Shown: positions 8,693 to 17,987 of the stretch, piece after piece | How positions within the stretch are numbered: the stretch's first letter is position 1 | How the letters are laid out: every line of letters begins with the position of its first letter | Source of the DNA: Orrella dioscoreae | GTDB lineage: Bacteria > Pseudomonadota > Gammaproteobacteria > Burkholderiales > Burkholderiaceae_B | NCBI RefSeq assembly: GCF_900089455.2 | Contig: NZ_LT907988.1 | Coordinates: forward strand, 2,046,001 to 2,110,000 | Reading direction: 5' to 3' | Length of the DNA stretch: 64,000 nucleotides | The notes under the pieces: model-generated | What the model saw: the letters and a program-made list of their open reading frames with translations, nothing else | Told to the model about the DNA's origin: nothing | Databases searched by the model: none | Position numbers and translations under genes: made by a program

Positions 8693-10567
8693 ATGGCTTT
8701 TCTGCAGATTTCCGAGCCGGGTGAGTCGCCCGCGCCGCATCAGCGCAAGCTCGCCGTGGGCATCGACCTGGGCACCACGCATTCGCTGGTGGCCGCGGTG
8801 CGCAGCAGCGTTGCCGAGGTCCTGCGCGACGCGCAGGGCAGGGCGCTGCTGCCTTCGGCCGTGCGCTACACGCCGGATGGCGAGGTGGCCGTCGGCGCCG
8901 AGGTGTTGCCGCTGCAGGCCAGCGATCCCCTGAATACCATCGTGTCGGTGAAGCGCTTCATGGGGCGTTCGCTCGCCGAGGCGCAAGCCTCGCGCGCGCC
9001 CTACGAGTTCGTCGACGCGCCGGGCATGGTGCGGCTGCGCACCGTGCAGGGCGACAAGAGTCCCGTCGAGGTGTCGGCGGCCATTCTCTCGGCGCTGCGC
9101 GAACGGGCCGAGGCGACACTGGGCGATACGCTGGTGGGCGCGGTGATCACCGTGCCGGCCTATTTCGACGACGCACAGCGCCAGGCGACGCGCGACGCGG
9201 CCAAGCTGGCCGGCCTGAACGTGCTGCGCCTGCTGAACGAGCCGACCGCGGCCGCGCTGGCCTATGGCCTGGACCATGATGCCGAAGGCGTCTATGCGGT
9301 GTATGACCTGGGGGGCGGCACGTTCGACATTTCCATCCTGCGCCTGACGCAGGGGGTGTTCGAAGTGGTGGCCACGGCCGGCGACACGGCCCTGGGCGGC
9401 GATGATTTCGACGCGCTGATCGTGGACGAGTGGGTGAAGGACGATCCCGCCGCCGCGCAACAGGCGCTGCGCGAGCCGCGCGCCTACCGCGCCTTGCTGG
9501 TGGCCGCGCGGGCCGCCCGCGAAGCGCTGTCGGCGCAGGAAAGCGCCGATTACACCGTCGAGCTGCCTGATGGCCAATGCCTGGCGGGCACGCTGACGCG
9601 CGCGCATTTCGAGACGCTGGCGCAACCCTTGCTGTCCCGCACGCTGGAATGCGTGTCCCGCACGCTGCGCGATGCGCGCCTGGCGCCTGCGGACGTGCGC
9701 GGCGTGGTGATGGTGGGCGGCGCCACGCGCATGCCGGTGGTGCGCCGCGTGGTGGGCGAACTGTTCGGTGCCGAGCCGCTGACCGACCTCGATCCCGACC
9801 AGGTGGTGGCGCTGGGCGCCGCGTCGCAGGCCAACCTGCTGGCGGGCAACCGCGCACCGGGCGAGGACTGGTTGCTGCTGGACGTGCTGCCGCTGTCGCT
9901 GGGCCTGGAAACCATGGGTGGCCTGGTCGAACACATCGTGCCGCGCAACAGCACCATCCCGGTGGCGCGCGCGCAGGAGTTCACGACCTTCAAGGATGGC
10001 CAGTCGGCCATGAGCATCCACGTGGTGCAGGGCGAGCGCGACCTGGTGGCCGATTGCCGCTCGCTGGCGCGCTTCGAGCTGCGGGGCATCCCGCCCATGG
10101 TGGCGGGGGCGGCGCGCATCCGGGTGACCTTCCAGGTCGATGCGGACGGCCTGCTGGGCGTGTCGGCGCGCGAGCTGACCACCGGCATCGAGGCCTCGGT
10201 AACGGTCAAGCCGTCCTATGGCCTGAGCGACGAGGAGGTCGCGCGCATGCTGGCCGACAGCATTTCGCAGGCCGATGCCGATGCGCAGGCCCGCATGCTG
10301 CGCGAGCAGCAGGTCGATGCCCGCCAGCTGGTCGAGTCCGTGCAGGCCGCGCTGGCCGCCGACGGCGACCTGCTGTCCGCGGAAGAGCGCGCCCGCGTGG
10401 ACGCCGCGCTGGCCGACGCCGCCGGCGCCCAGTCGCTGGAAGACGCCGATGCCGTGCGCGCCCGGGTCCAGGCGCTGTCCGACGCCACCGACGAATTCGC
10501 TGCCCGCCGCATGGATCGCAATATCCGCGCCGCGCTGTCGGGCCGCAAGCTGGATGAACTTGCCTGA
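8693..10567 (+). CDS. hscA: Hsp70-type Fe-S chaperone HscA
   Basis: A 624-residue specialised Hsp70 that uses ATP to release clusters from IscU after binding its LPPVK motif. Visible: [14 protein letters not shown] phosphate loop 1, [40 protein letters not shown], and the linker plus substrate domain ([14 protein letters not shown]). The C-terminal lid is Ala/Asp-rich. The frame is open further upstream, but ATG 8693 ([13 protein letters not shown]) gives the normal length near 616-620. Separated from hscB by 98 bases without a terminator. Confidence 0.97.
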   Translation: MAFLQISEPGESPAPHQRKLAVGIDLGTTHSLVAAVRSSVAEVLRDAQGRALLPSAVRYTPDGEVAVGAEVLPLQASDPLNTIVSVKRFMGRSLAEAQASRAPYEFVDAPGMVRLRTVQGDKSPVEVSAAILSALRERAEATLGDTLVGAVITVPAYFDDAQRQATRDAAKLAGLNVLRLLNEPTAAALAYGLDHDAEGVYAVYDLGGGTFDISILRLTQGVFEVVATAGDTALGGDDFDALIVDEWVKDDPAAAQQALREPRAYRALLVAARAAREALSAQESADYTVELPDGQCLAGTLTRAHFETLAQPLLSRTLECVSRTLRDARLAPADVRGVVMVGGATRMPVVRRVVGELFGAEPLTDLDPDQVVALGAASQANLLAGNRAPGEDWLLLDVLPLSLGLETMGGLVEHIVPRNSTIPVARAQEFTTFKDGQSAMSIHVVQGERDLVADCRSLARFELRGIPPMVAGAARIRVTFQVDADGLLGVSARELTTGIEASVTVKPSYGLSDEEVARMLADSISQADADAQARMLREQQVDARQLVESVQAALAADGDLLSAEERARVDAALADAAGAQSLEDADAVRARVQALSDATDEFAARRMDRNIRAALSGRKLDELA

Positions 10568-10573
10568 ACCACC

Positions 10574-10915
10574 ATGCCGAAACTGACCGTATTGCCGCAC
10601 CCCCAACTCTGCCCCGAAGGCGCCGTCATCGAGAACGCGCCGCGCGGCGAGTCCATCTGCCGTGTGCTGCTGGATAACCACATCGAGCTGGAACACGCCT
10701 GCGAGCTGTCCTGCGCCTGCACCACCTGTCACGTGGTGGTGCGGGAAGGCTTCGACACGCTGGAAGAGGCTTCCGACAGCGAAGAAGACATGCTGGACCG
10801 TGCCTGGGGTCTGTCCTCGACCTCGCGCCTGTCCTGCCAGGCCCGCATCGCCGACGCCGACCTGACCGTGGAGATTCCCAAGTACACGATCAACCACGCC
10901 AAGGAAAATCACTGA
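10574..10915 (+). CDS. fdx: ISC-type [2Fe-2S] ferredoxin
   Basis: A 113-residue adrenodoxin-type ferredoxin supplying electrons for cluster assembly. The cysteines are in CELSCACTTCHVVV (C-X5-C-X2-C) and the distal LSCQARI. The acidic EEDMLDRAWGL segment is characteristic of the ISC ferredoxin. It is 6 bases after hscA, and its TGA overlaps the iscX ATG. Confidence 0.97.
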   Translation: MPKLTVLPHPQLCPEGAVIENAPRGESICRVLLDNHIELEHACELSCACTTCHVVVREGFDTLEEASDSEEDMLDRAWGLSSTSRLSCQARIADADLTVEIPKYTINHAKENH

Positions 10916-11109
10916 TGAAGTGGACCGATACCTACGCGATCGCGGAGGGGCTGGCTGACGCCCATCCCGAGGTGGACCCCAGGACCGTGCGCTTCACCGA
11001 TCTGCACGCCTGGGTGTTGGCGTTGCCCGGTTTCAACGACGATCCCGAGCGCAGCGGCGAGAAGATCCTGGAAGCCATCCAGATGGCCTGGATCGACGAG
11101 GCGGAATAA
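10915..11109 (+). CDS. iscX: Isc operon accessory protein IscX
   Basis: A 64-residue acidic protein (MKWTDTYAIAEGLADAHPEVDP...; LPGFNDDPERSGEKILEAIQMAWIDEAE) matching IscX/YfhJ, a small IscS-binding protein thought to modulate cysteine desulfurase activity or act as an iron-binding adaptor. It overlaps fdx by one base (TGATG) and is the last gene of the operon. No T-tract hairpin follows directly; the next 140 bases hold tandem repeats. Confidence 0.95.
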   Translation: MKWTDTYAIAEGLADAHPEVDPRTVRFTDLHAWVLALPGFNDDPERSGEKILEAIQMAWIDEAE

Positions 11110-11145
11110 GCCCCGTCGCGGTCTGCGAGGGCGGACAGGGCGCGC

Positions 11146-11184
11146 CCGCGGCAAGCCCCCGCGGCAAGCCCCCGCGGTAAGCCC
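11146..11184 (+). repeat. Three tandem 13-bp repeats
   Basis: The unit CCGCGGCAAGCCC occurs at 11146-11158 and 11159-11171, then with one C-to-T change at 11172-11184. It lies between iscX and the methylglyoxal-synthase-like gene. Exact tandem copies of this size can vary in number by slippage. Confidence 0.85.
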
Positions 11185-11210
11185 TTATGGCAGCCCGGTC
11201 GCGCGGGCGA

Positions 11211-11225
11211 GGTATCATCGATACC
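11211..11225. promoter_or_regulatory. Palindrome GGTATC-ATC-GATACC upstream of the MGS-like gene
   Basis: A perfect 6-bp inverted repeat with a 3-bp centre, ending 27 bases before ATG 11253. It is one of the few AT-containing stretches in this gap, so it may be an operator or cover the -10 region. No regulator can be assigned. Confidence 0.4.
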
Positions 11226-11252
11226 CCGTCATCCGTCCGTGTGTTTCCGTCC

Positions 11253-12137
11253 ATGATCGCCACCCCCCTGCGCTTCGGCCTGGCCGCCAACCGCCTCCAC
11301 CACGAGACGCCCGACGCGGCGTTGTTCAAATGGCTGCGCGCCTGCTCCGACACGATCCGCCAGTTGGGCGTGCAACTGCACACGGTGGGCCGCACGCATG
11401 ACGCCATCGAGCGCGAAGGCATGCTGCCCGGTTATTCCGGCCTCATCCGCTATCCCTATGGCCGCGAAGGTGGCCTGATGAAGCTGGTGGCCCGCGTGAC
11501 CGAAGGGCGCGATGACGTCGCCCCGTTCGATGGCGCCATCTACCTGATCGACCCGGTGGACCCCTCGTCCATCTTCCCCGAGGCGCTGGCCCTGAAGCGC
11601 CAGTGCATCACGCATGGCCGTCCCTTCATTTCCACGCTGGCGGGCGCCATCGAGTGGATGTCGGTCGAGCGCATCCATGCAGGCCTGTCGCTGGATGCCG
11701 CGCAGCAGCGCAGCTTCGATTTCTCCAGCCAGACGCTGGCGCTGATCTCCCACGATGCCCTGAAGGAACAGATGGTGGCGTTCGCCGCCGACCACTTCGA
11801 CCTGTTGTCGCGCTTTTCCAAGCGCGTGGCCACGGGCACCACGGGCGGCCTGCTGAACGAGCTGGCCTGGTCGCGCGGCTGGCCGCGCGAGCGTGCCTGG
11901 GTGCAGCGTTACCTGAGCGGCCCGCTGGGCGGCGACGCGCAGATCGCCGAGATCGTGCTGGAACGGCAATGCCAGCGCGTCATCTTCTTCGAGGACCCGC
12001 ACGTTGCCCGCCAGCACGAGGCCGATATCCAGCTGCTGGAGCGCGCGGTGCGCGTGGTCACGGATATCGCCAGCTGCGCGACCTCGCCCACGGTGGCGCG
12101 GCGCTGGGCGCAGGCGGTGGAGCGTTCGGGCGTCTGA
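11253..12137 (+). CDS. Tandem methylglyoxal synthase-like protein
   Basis: A 294-residue protein, about twice the usual 152 of MgsA. The C-terminal half (about 160-285) has the synthase motifs: SHD at 166-168, TGTTG at 194-198, GPLGGD at 223-228, and FFEDP at 245-249 with H255 after it. The N-terminal half (about 5-140) follows the same pattern in degenerate form: RTHDA near 47-51, GREGG at 70-74 where GPxGGD would be, and YLIDP at 97-101. I infer a duplicated or fused MGS fold with only the C-terminal site likely to convert dihydroxyacetone phosphate to methylglyoxal. The start [11 protein letters not shown] at 11253 is preferred over the in-frame extension from 11187. Confidence 0.8.
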   Translation: MIATPLRFGLAANRLHHETPDAALFKWLRACSDTIRQLGVQLHTVGRTHDAIEREGMLPGYSGLIRYPYGREGGLMKLVARVTEGRDDVAPFDGAIYLIDPVDPSSIFPEALALKRQCITHGRPFISTLAGAIEWMSVERIHAGLSLDAAQQRSFDFSSQTLALISHDALKEQMVAFAADHFDLLSRFSKRVATGTTGGLLNELAWSRGWPRERAWVQRYLSGPLGGDAQIAEIVLERQCQRVIFFEDPHVARQHEADIQLLERAVRVVTDIASCATSPTVARRWAQAVERSGV

Positions 12138-12188
12138 ACCCGGCACGGCGCAGGACGCAGGCGGCTTGCCCGCGTGCCAGCGTTGGCA

Positions 12189-12222
12189 ATGCAAAAAGGC
12201 CGCGTGAGCGGCCTTTTTGCAT
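12189..12222. terminator. Strong bidirectional terminator
   Basis: A perfect 15-bp stem (12189-12203 with 12208-12222) with a GTGA loop, A5 in the left arm and T5 in the right arm. It sits between the plus-strand MGS-like gene and the minus-strand membrane protein and lysS genes, so it serves both. Confidence 0.92.
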
Positions 12223-12243
12223 GCGGGGGAGCGCCCTTGGCTG

Positions 12244-12543
12244 TCAGCGGCAGCGGTACGCAGCCACGCCACAGCCCAGCGACAACAGCAGCGACACGCC
12301 TGCCAGCGGCAGGAGGTAGCCGGCGCCGTCGGTGTGGCCGCCTCCCGCGGTGGCCGACACGCTGCCCATCCACAGGATGAACGAGGCGCCCGCCGACAGC
12401 AGGAAGAGGGCGCAGGCGACGCACGCCACGACGAAACGCATGCGTCCGGGCAGGCGCCGGCGCGCGGCGCCGCGCAGCCCGGGGAACAGCAGATAGGAAA
12501 GCCCCGCGAGCAGGATGGCGAAGATGACGAGTTTCACCAGCAT
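12244..12543 (-). CDS. Small hypothetical membrane protein
   Basis: A 99-residue protein with three hydrophobic stretches: [19 protein letters not shown] at 2-20, [22 protein letters not shown] near 37-58, and [21 protein letters not shown] near 76-96. A basic loop ([13 protein letters not shown]) lies between the first two, placing that loop in the cytoplasm. No family recognised. It begins 15 bases after the lysS stop on the same strand, so it is probably the last gene of the prfB-lysS transcript. Confidence 0.7.
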   Translation of the reverse strand: MLVKLVIFAILLAGLSYLLFPGLRGAARRRLPGRMRFVVACVACALFLLSAGASFILWMGSVSATAGGGHTDGAGYLLPLAGVSLLLSLGCGVAAYRCR

Positions 12544-12558
12544 CGCCGGGCCACGTCC

Positions 12559-14082
12559 TCAGTCTTCGCGGCGCAGGTGCGGGAACAGGATCACGTCGCG
12601 GATGCTGGCGCTGTCGGTCAGCAGCATGACCAGGCGGTCGATGCCGATGCCGCAACCGCCGGTGGGCGGCATGCCGTATTCCAGCGCGCGGATGTAGTCC
12701 GCGTCGTAGAACATGGCTTCCTCGTCGCCGGCGTCCTTGGCCTGCACCTGGGCGCGGAAGCGCTCGGCCTGGTCTTCGGGGTCGTTCAGCTCGGAGAAGC
12801 CGTTGGCGATTTCACGGCCGGTGATGAAGAGCTCGAAGCGCTCGGTGATGCCCGGCTGCGTGTCCGATGCGCGGGCCAGCGGCGAGACTTCCACCGGATA
12901 GTCGATGATGAAGGTGGGGTGCCACAGTTGCGACTCGGCGGTTTCCTCGAAGAGGGCGAGTTGCAGGGCGCCCAGGCCGGCGCGCGACAGCACGGGGCCA
13001 TCGACGTCCGCACCCAGTGTCTTCAGTTCGGCGCGCACGAACGCAACGTCGTCGAGCTGGGCCTGCGTGTAGCGCGGGGCGTACTTCAGGATGGCGCCGG
13101 TGATGGTCAGGCGGTCGAAGGGCGCGCCCAGGTCCAGTTCACGGCCCTGGTATTCGAGCTTGGCCGTGCCGGCCGCGGCGATGGCGGCGCGTCGGATCAG
13201 CGTCTCGGTGAAGTCCATCAGCCAGCGGTAGTCCGCATAGGCCGCGTAGAACTCCATCATCGTGAATTCGGGGTTGTGACGCGGGCTCACGCCTTCGTTG
13301 CGGAAGTTGCGGTTCACCTCGAAGACGCGCTCGAAGCCGCCGACGATGAGACGCTTCAGGTACAGCTCGGGCGCGATGCGCAGGAACATCTCCATGTCCA
13401 GCGCATTGTGGTGCGTGATGAAGGGCTTGGCCGCCGCGCCGCCCGGGATGGGGTGCAGCATGGGGGTTTCCACTTCCAGGAAGCCGGCCTCCAGCATCTG
13501 CTGGCGGATGCCGCCGATGGCCTTGCTGCGCGCCTCGAAGGTGCGGCGCGTGGCGTCGGTCATGATGAGATCGACGTAACGCTGGCGGTAGCGCAGTTCC
13601 TGGTCGGCCACGCCGTGGAACTTGTCGGGCAGCGGACGCAGCGACTTGGCCAGCAGGCGGGCCTGCGTGGCGTGGATCGACAGCTCGCCCTTGTTGGTCT
13701 TGAAGATCGTGCCTTCGATGGCGATGATGTCGCCCATGTCCCATTGCTTGAAGGCGGCGTAGGGCGCTTCGCCCAGCGTGCCGCGTTCCAGGTAGATCTG
13801 GATGCGGCCGCTGCCGTCCTGCAGGGTGGCGAAGCTAGCCTTGCCCATGACGCGTTTGAGCATCATGCGGCCGGCGACCTTGACCGTGACGGCCTGCGCC
13901 ACCAGTGCCTCCTGCTCCTGCTCGTCGAAACGCGCGTGCAGGTCGGCGGCGTGCGCGTCCGGCGTGAAGTCGTTGGGGAAGGCCACGCCGGCTTCGCGCA
14001 GTTTCGAGAGTTTGGCGCGCCGCTCGGTGATCAGGCGGTTTTCGTCCTGGGCGGTCGGGGCGGCGGGCGTCGTGTCGGTCAT
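12559..14082 (-). CDS. lysS: Lysyl-tRNA synthetase (class II)
   Basis: A 507-residue class IIb synthetase charging tRNA-Lys. The N-terminal OB-fold anticodon-binding domain contains [18 protein letters not shown]. The catalytic core shows motif 1 ([14 protein letters not shown]), motif 2 ([16 protein letters not shown]) and motif 3 ([16 protein letters not shown]). Length matches E. coli LysS (505). It lies downstream of prfB as in E. coli, but here a dehydrogenase gene intervenes, ending 18 bases before lysS. Confidence 0.98.
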   Translation of the reverse strand: MTDTTPAAPTAQDENRLITERRAKLSKLREAGVAFPNDFTPDAHAADLHARFDEQEQEALVAQAVTVKVAGRMMLKRVMGKASFATLQDGSGRIQIYLERGTLGEAPYAAFKQWDMGDIIAIEGTIFKTNKGELSIHATQARLLAKSLRPLPDKFHGVADQELRYRQRYVDLIMTDATRRTFEARSKAIGGIRQQMLEAGFLEVETPMLHPIPGGAAAKPFITHHNALDMEMFLRIAPELYLKRLIVGGFERVFEVNRNFRNEGVSPRHNPEFTMMEFYAAYADYRWLMDFTETLIRRAAIAAAGTAKLEYQGRELDLGAPFDRLTITGAILKYAPRYTQAQLDDVAFVRAELKTLGADVDGPVLSRAGLGALQLALFEETAESQLWHPTFIIDYPVEVSPLARASDTQPGITERFELFITGREIANGFSELNDPEDQAERFRAQVQAKDAGDEEAMFYDADYIRALEYGMPPTGGCGIGIDRLVMLLTDSASIRDVILFPHLRRED

Positions 14083-14100
14083 GATGGGTGCGTCAGTGGG

Positions 14101-14862
14101 TCAGTCGTAGTGGCGGATGTCGTCGATGACGGTCGTGCCGAAATCGTCGCGTTCGAGATAGGCGAGGATGCGCTGGGCGGTCTGCTCGGGGCTGCTGAGC
14201 GCACCGCTGTCGTGCATCTGCTGGAAGCGTTCCAGCGCGGGGAAGCTGGCGGGGTCGCTGGCGCGGATGGCGGCCTGCATGCTGGTGTCGATCACGCCGG
14301 GCGCCAGCGACACGATGCGGGCGCCAGCGGTGCCCTGTTCCTGGGCGGTCACGCGCGAAGCCATGTCCAGCGCGGCCTTGGTGGCGCAGTACACGGTCCA
14401 GCCCGGGTTCGGGTTGCGGCCGGCGCCGGACGAGATGTTGAGCACGCGGCGGTCGGCGTTCAGGCCCTTGAGCCGGGCGAGGAAGGCCGAGGACAGCAGC
14501 AGCGCCGCATTCACGTTCAGGTTGAAGGCGGTGGCGATGGCGGCGCCGTCGTCCAGCTGGTCGGCGCGCGCCACGGGCGCGAGCGTGCCCGCATTGTTGA
14601 CCAGGCGGTAGCGCAGCCCGGCGTCGCGCGGCAGGGCGTCACACACCTGGCGCGCGGCCCGGGTCGCGCTGGCGGCGTCGGACAGGTCGACCTGCACCTG
14701 TTCCAGCTCGGCGCCCTGGGCGCGGGCGAGCTCGTCCAGCGCCGGGTCGGCGCTGCGCGACAGCGTCACGAGCCGCGTGCCGGGATGCACGAGTCCGCGC
14801 GCCAGCGCGGCGCCGAGGCCGCGCGACGCGCCGGTGAGGATGGCGATGGTGGTGATGGACAT
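14101..14862 (-). CDS. Short-chain dehydrogenase/reductase
   Basis: A 253-residue classical SDR. The Rossmann motif is TGASRGLGAA near residues 10-19, NNAG is present, and the catalytic S-Y-K set is ISSGAGRN with YCATK. The general pattern (GLGAALARGLVHPG..., FNLNVNAALLLSSAFL) resembles sepiapterin/benzil reductase-type SDRs, probably NADP-dependent. The substrate is unknown. It lies between prfB and lysS on the same strand with a gap of 18 bases before lysS. Confidence 0.9.
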   Translation of the reverse strand: MSITTIAILTGASRGLGAALARGLVHPGTRLVTLSRSADPALDELARAQGAELEQVQVDLSDAASATRAARQVCDALPRDAGLRYRLVNNAGTLAPVARADQLDDGAAIATAFNLNVNAALLLSSAFLARLKGLNADRRVLNISSGAGRNPNPGWTVYCATKAALDMASRVTAQEQGTAGARIVSLAPGVIDTSMQAAIRASDPASFPALERFQQMHDSGALSSPEQTAQRILAYLERDDFGTTVIDDIRHYD

Positions 14863-14917
14863 GCCGCTACGCTCCTTGAACAGGACACGCCACGGCCGGG
14901 GCCGTGGCGCGCGAGGG

Positions 14918-16022
14918 TCAGACGCCTTGCTTCAGGCTGGCCTGGATGAAGGGGTCCAGGTCGCCGTCGAGCACCTTCTGGGTGTTCGAGATTTCGACGT
15001 TGGTGCGCAGGTCCTTGATGCGGCTCTGGTCCAGCACATAGGAGCGGATCTGGTGGCCCCAGCCCACGTCGGTCTTCGAGTCTTCCAGCTTCTGCTGCTC
15101 GGCCATGCGGTTGCGCATTTCCAGCTCGTAGAGCTTGGACTTCAGCATCTGCATGGCTTCGGCGCGGTTGCGGTGCTGCGAACGGTCGTTCTGGCACTGC
15201 ACGACGATCCCGGTGGGCATGTGCGTCAGGCGCACGGCCGAATCGGTCTTGTTGATGTGCTGGCCGCCCGCGCCGCTGGCGCGATAGGTGTCCACGCGCA
15301 GGTCGGCCGGGTTCACCTCGACCTCGAAGGAGTCGTCCACTTCCGGGTAGGCGAAGACGCTGGCGAACGACGTGTGGCGCCCGCCCGAGGAGTCGAAGGG
15401 GCTCTTGCGCACCAGGCGGTGCACGCCGGTTTCGGTGCGCAGGTAGCCGAAGGCGTATTCGCCTTCGATCTTGATCGTGGCCGACTTGATGCCGGCGATT
15501 TCACCTTCCGACTCTTCCAGCACCTCGGCCTTGAAGCCCTTGCGCTCGGCATACTTCAGGTATTGGCGCAGCAGCATGGATGCCCAGTCCTGGGCTTCGG
15601 TGCCGCCCGCGCCGGCCTGGATGTCCAGGAAGCAGTTCAGCGGATCGGCCGGGTTGGCGAACATGCGGCGGAATTCCAGCGCTTCCAGCTTTTCCTGGAA
15701 CCCGTCGGCGTCCGTCTCGATGGCGAGCAGGGTGTCGTCATCGGCGTCGCTTGCCGCCAGCTCGAACAGTTCCTGGGCGTCGGCGATGCCCGTGCCCAGG
15801 GCCGAGAGCGTCTCGACGACGTCTTCCAGGCTTTTCTTCTCGCGGCCGAGATCCTGGGCGTGCTTGGGATCGTTCCAGACCGCCGGGTCTTCGAGTTCGG
15901 CGTTTACGACTTGCAGGCGTTCAGTCTTGGCATCGTAGTCAAAGATACCTCCGCAGTTGCAGCTCGCGGTCGGCGTAGTCCGACAGGCGGGCGGCGATCT
16001 GGTTCTGGCGTTCGGCTTCCAT
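14918..16022 (-). CDS. prfB: Peptide chain release factor 2, with programmed +1 frameshift
   Basis: The gene starts at 16022 (ATG, with AAAGGAAT upstream), encodes [15 protein letters not shown]... for 27 codons and reaches an in-frame TGA at 15941-15939. Shifting +1 continues with [12 protein letters not shown]... to the stop at 14918, giving about 367 residues (E. coli RF2: 365). Diagnostic residues are the SPF tripeptide ([12 protein letters not shown]), which recognises UGA/UAA, and GGQ ([11 protein letters not shown]), which hydrolyses peptidyl-tRNA. Low RF2 activity favours the shift, so RF2 controls its own synthesis. It is followed by the SDR and lysS genes. Confidence 0.97.
15939..15953 (-). 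promoter_or_regulatory. prfB recoding site: internal SD, CTT slippery codon, TGA
   Basis: Reading on the minus strand, CGGAGGTATCTTTGAC: a Shine-Dalgarno-like GGAGGT, then TAT CTT TGA C at the spacing seen in E. coli prfB. The ribosome slips from CTT to TTT and reads GAC next. Confidence 0.95.
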
Positions 16023-16140
16023 GCACATTCCTTTGGCGTATTCTTGGCGTAACTGCGTATTTTACCGCGCCGCCGCGAAGGCCGCAGCCTGTAGGTTGGG
16101 TCAGCCGGGCGGCGTGCCCAGCCAACCGCCGAGTCTTGCC

Positions 16141-17070
16141 ATGTCCGATCCCCGTCTTGATTACGTTACCTGCGCCAGCCCCGCCGGCCTGCACCGCATG
16201 GCCTATTGGGAGTGGGGCGATCCCGACAACGACCGTGTGCTGGTGTGCGTGCACGGCCTGACGCGCACCGGCCGCGATTTCGACGTGCTGGCGCGGCGCA
16301 TGGCCGCCGAATACCGGGTGGTCTGCCCCGATGTCGCCGGCCGCGGACGTTCAGACCGCCTGCGCAATCCGCTGTTCTATACCGTGCCGCAGTATGTTTC
16401 CGACATGGTGACCCTGCTGGCGCGGCTGGATGCGCGCACGCTGGACTGGGTGGGGACCTCGATGGGCGGGCTGATCGGCATGGCGCTGGGCGGCTCGGCC
16501 GCCCTGTCGCGCCTGGCGCCGGCGGCGGCGCCGGCGGGACTCGGCGAGTTGCCGGGCACGGGGATTGCCGTGGGCCGCATGGTCATCAACGACGTCGGCC
16601 CGACCCTGGAGACCGCCGCGCTGGCGCGCATCGGCCAGTTCGTGGGGCAGCCGGTGGAATTCGACAGCTTCGAGGAGGCGGTGGCTTACGCGCGCACTGT
16701 CTCCGCCGGTTTCGGCCCCCACAGCGACGCCCAGTGGCAGGATCTTGCCCGCCACGTCTATGTGCCCCAGGCCGGCCGCTGGGTGAAACATTACGACCTC
16801 GGATTGGCCCAGCCCTTCGCCCAGCAGGACCCGGCATCCGCGGCCGCGGGCGAGGAATTGCTGTGGCAGCTCTACGAGGCGCTGGATTGCCCGCTGCTGG
16901 TGCTGCGCGGCAGCGAGTCCGACCTGTTGTCTGCCAGCACTGCCGAGCAGATGCTGGCGCGCAACACCCGGGCAAGCCTGCATGAGGTGGCGGGCGTGGG
17001 GCATGCGCCGACGCTGATGGCGCCGGACCAGGTGGAGGCGGTGGCTGCGTTCCTGTCGGGGCGGGCCTAG
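16141..17070 (+). CDS. Alpha/beta-fold hydrolase
   Basis: A 309-residue protein with the hydrolase oxyanion segment [14 protein letters not shown], the nucleophile elbow GTSMGGLIG, a late acidic stretch ([12 protein letters not shown]) and the C-terminal histidine in [11 protein letters not shown]. These form the Ser-Asp-His triad. The substrate is not identifiable. The start [16 protein letters not shown] at 16141 fits the family; the frame is open further upstream into the divergent prfB promoter region. It is followed 15 bases later by the PHP gene. Confidence 0.9.
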   Translation: MSDPRLDYVTCASPAGLHRMAYWEWGDPDNDRVLVCVHGLTRTGRDFDVLARRMAAEYRVVCPDVAGRGRSDRLRNPLFYTVPQYVSDMVTLLARLDARTLDWVGTSMGGLIGMALGGSAALSRLAPAAAPAGLGELPGTGIAVGRMVINDVGPTLETAALARIGQFVGQPVEFDSFEEAVAYARTVSAGFGPHSDAQWQDLARHVYVPQAGRWVKHYDLGLAQPFAQQDPASAAAGEELLWQLYEALDCPLLVLRGSESDLLSASTAEQMLARNTRASLHEVAGVGHAPTLMAPDQVEAVAAFLSGRA

Positions 17071-17085
17071 GCCTACAATCAAGCC

Positions 17086-17934
17086 ATGCGCACCGCTGTC
17101 CCCCTCATCTACGACCTGCATTGCCATTCCACCGTCTCCGACGGGCTGCTCGCCCCGGAAGCGGTGGCGGAACGCGCCTATGCGAATGGCGTGAACGTGT
17201 GGGCGTTGACCGACCACGATGAAATCGGCGGGCTGGCGCGCGCGGGCGATGCCGCGCGGGCGGTGGGCATGCGGTTCGTGACCGGGGTGGAAATTTCCGT
17301 GACCTGGGCCAGCCAGACCGTGCACATCGTGGGCCTGGCCTTCGATCCTGCCGATGCCGCGATGGCGGCCGGCCTGGCCGATACGCGCGCCGGCCGTGCG
17401 CGCCGGGCGAAGCAGATGGGCGAGCGCCTGGCTGCGATGGGCATGCCGGGCGCCTATGAAGGCGCCTTGCCCTTCGCCGGCAATCCGGAGCTGATCAGCC
17501 GCACGCACTTTGCGCGCTACCTGGTCGACGCGGGGTATTGCCCCGACGTGCAGACCGTCTTCAACAAGATCCTGGGCGACGACTGCCCCGGGCACGTGCC
17601 CATGCAGTGGGCCACGCTGGCCCAGGCGGTGGCGTGGATCCACGGCGCGGGCGGACGGGCCGTGATCGCCCATCCGGGCCGCTATAAATATTCCCCCGTG
17701 CAGTTCGGCGCGCTGTTCGATGAGTTCCGGGACCTGGGCGGGGAGGGCATCGAAGTGGTGACCGGCAGCCACCGTCCCGATCAATACCGCGAATACGCGG
17801 ACGTCGCGCGGCACTATGGCTTCCTGGCCTCTTGCGGCTCGGACTTCCACGGGCCCGGCGAAAGCCGCCATGACCTGGGCAGCCTGCCGCCGCTGCCCGC
17901 CGGCCTGAAACCCGTCTGGCACGACTGGGCTTGA
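17086..17934 (+). CDS. rnm: PHP-domain 5'-3' exoribonuclease (RNase AM/TrpH family)
   Basis: A 282-residue polymerase-and-histidinol-phosphatase domain protein. Metal-site motifs: DLHCHSTVSDG, LTDHDEIGG, TGVEISV, ISRTHFARYLV, VIAHPGRYK and SCGSDFHGPGE. This set matches E. coli YciV/TrpH (RNase AM), which trims the 5' ends of rRNA and degrades short RNA and DNA. The GTD-type insertion and length agree with that family (293). It probably forms a two-gene unit with the hydrolase upstream and ends at a terminator shared with the convergent gene. Confidence 0.88.
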   Translation: MRTAVPLIYDLHCHSTVSDGLLAPEAVAERAYANGVNVWALTDHDEIGGLARAGDAARAVGMRFVTGVEISVTWASQTVHIVGLAFDPADAAMAAGLADTRAGRARRAKQMGERLAAMGMPGAYEGALPFAGNPELISRTHFARYLVDAGYCPDVQTVFNKILGDDCPGHVPMQWATLAQAVAWIHGAGGRAVIAHPGRYKYSPVQFGALFDEFRDLGGEGIEVVTGSHRPDQYREYADVARHYGFLASCGSDFHGPGESRHDLGSLPPLPAGLKPVWHDWA

Positions 17935-17940
17935 ATGAGG

Positions 17941-17963
17941 AAAGGGCGGCCGGGCCGCCTTTT
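17941..17963. terminator. Rho-independent terminator
   Basis: AAAGGGCGGC-CGG-GCCGCCTTTT, a 10-bp stem including one G-T pair, with flanking A and T runs, 6 bases after the rnm stop. It also lies at the 3' end of the convergent binding-protein gene. Confidence 0.88.
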
Positions 17964-17987
17964 GTTCGGGATCGTGTCCGCGGGGCC

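Noticed and set aside
12217-14949. Long plus-strand open frame (910 codons) opposite lysS and the SDR gene
   Set aside because: Antisense shadow of two well-supported minus-strand genes and it crosses their boundary.
14918-15664. Apparent truncated prfB pseudogene starting at MFANP
   Set aside because: The missing N-terminus is present upstream and joined by a classic programmed +1 frameshift, so the gene is intact.
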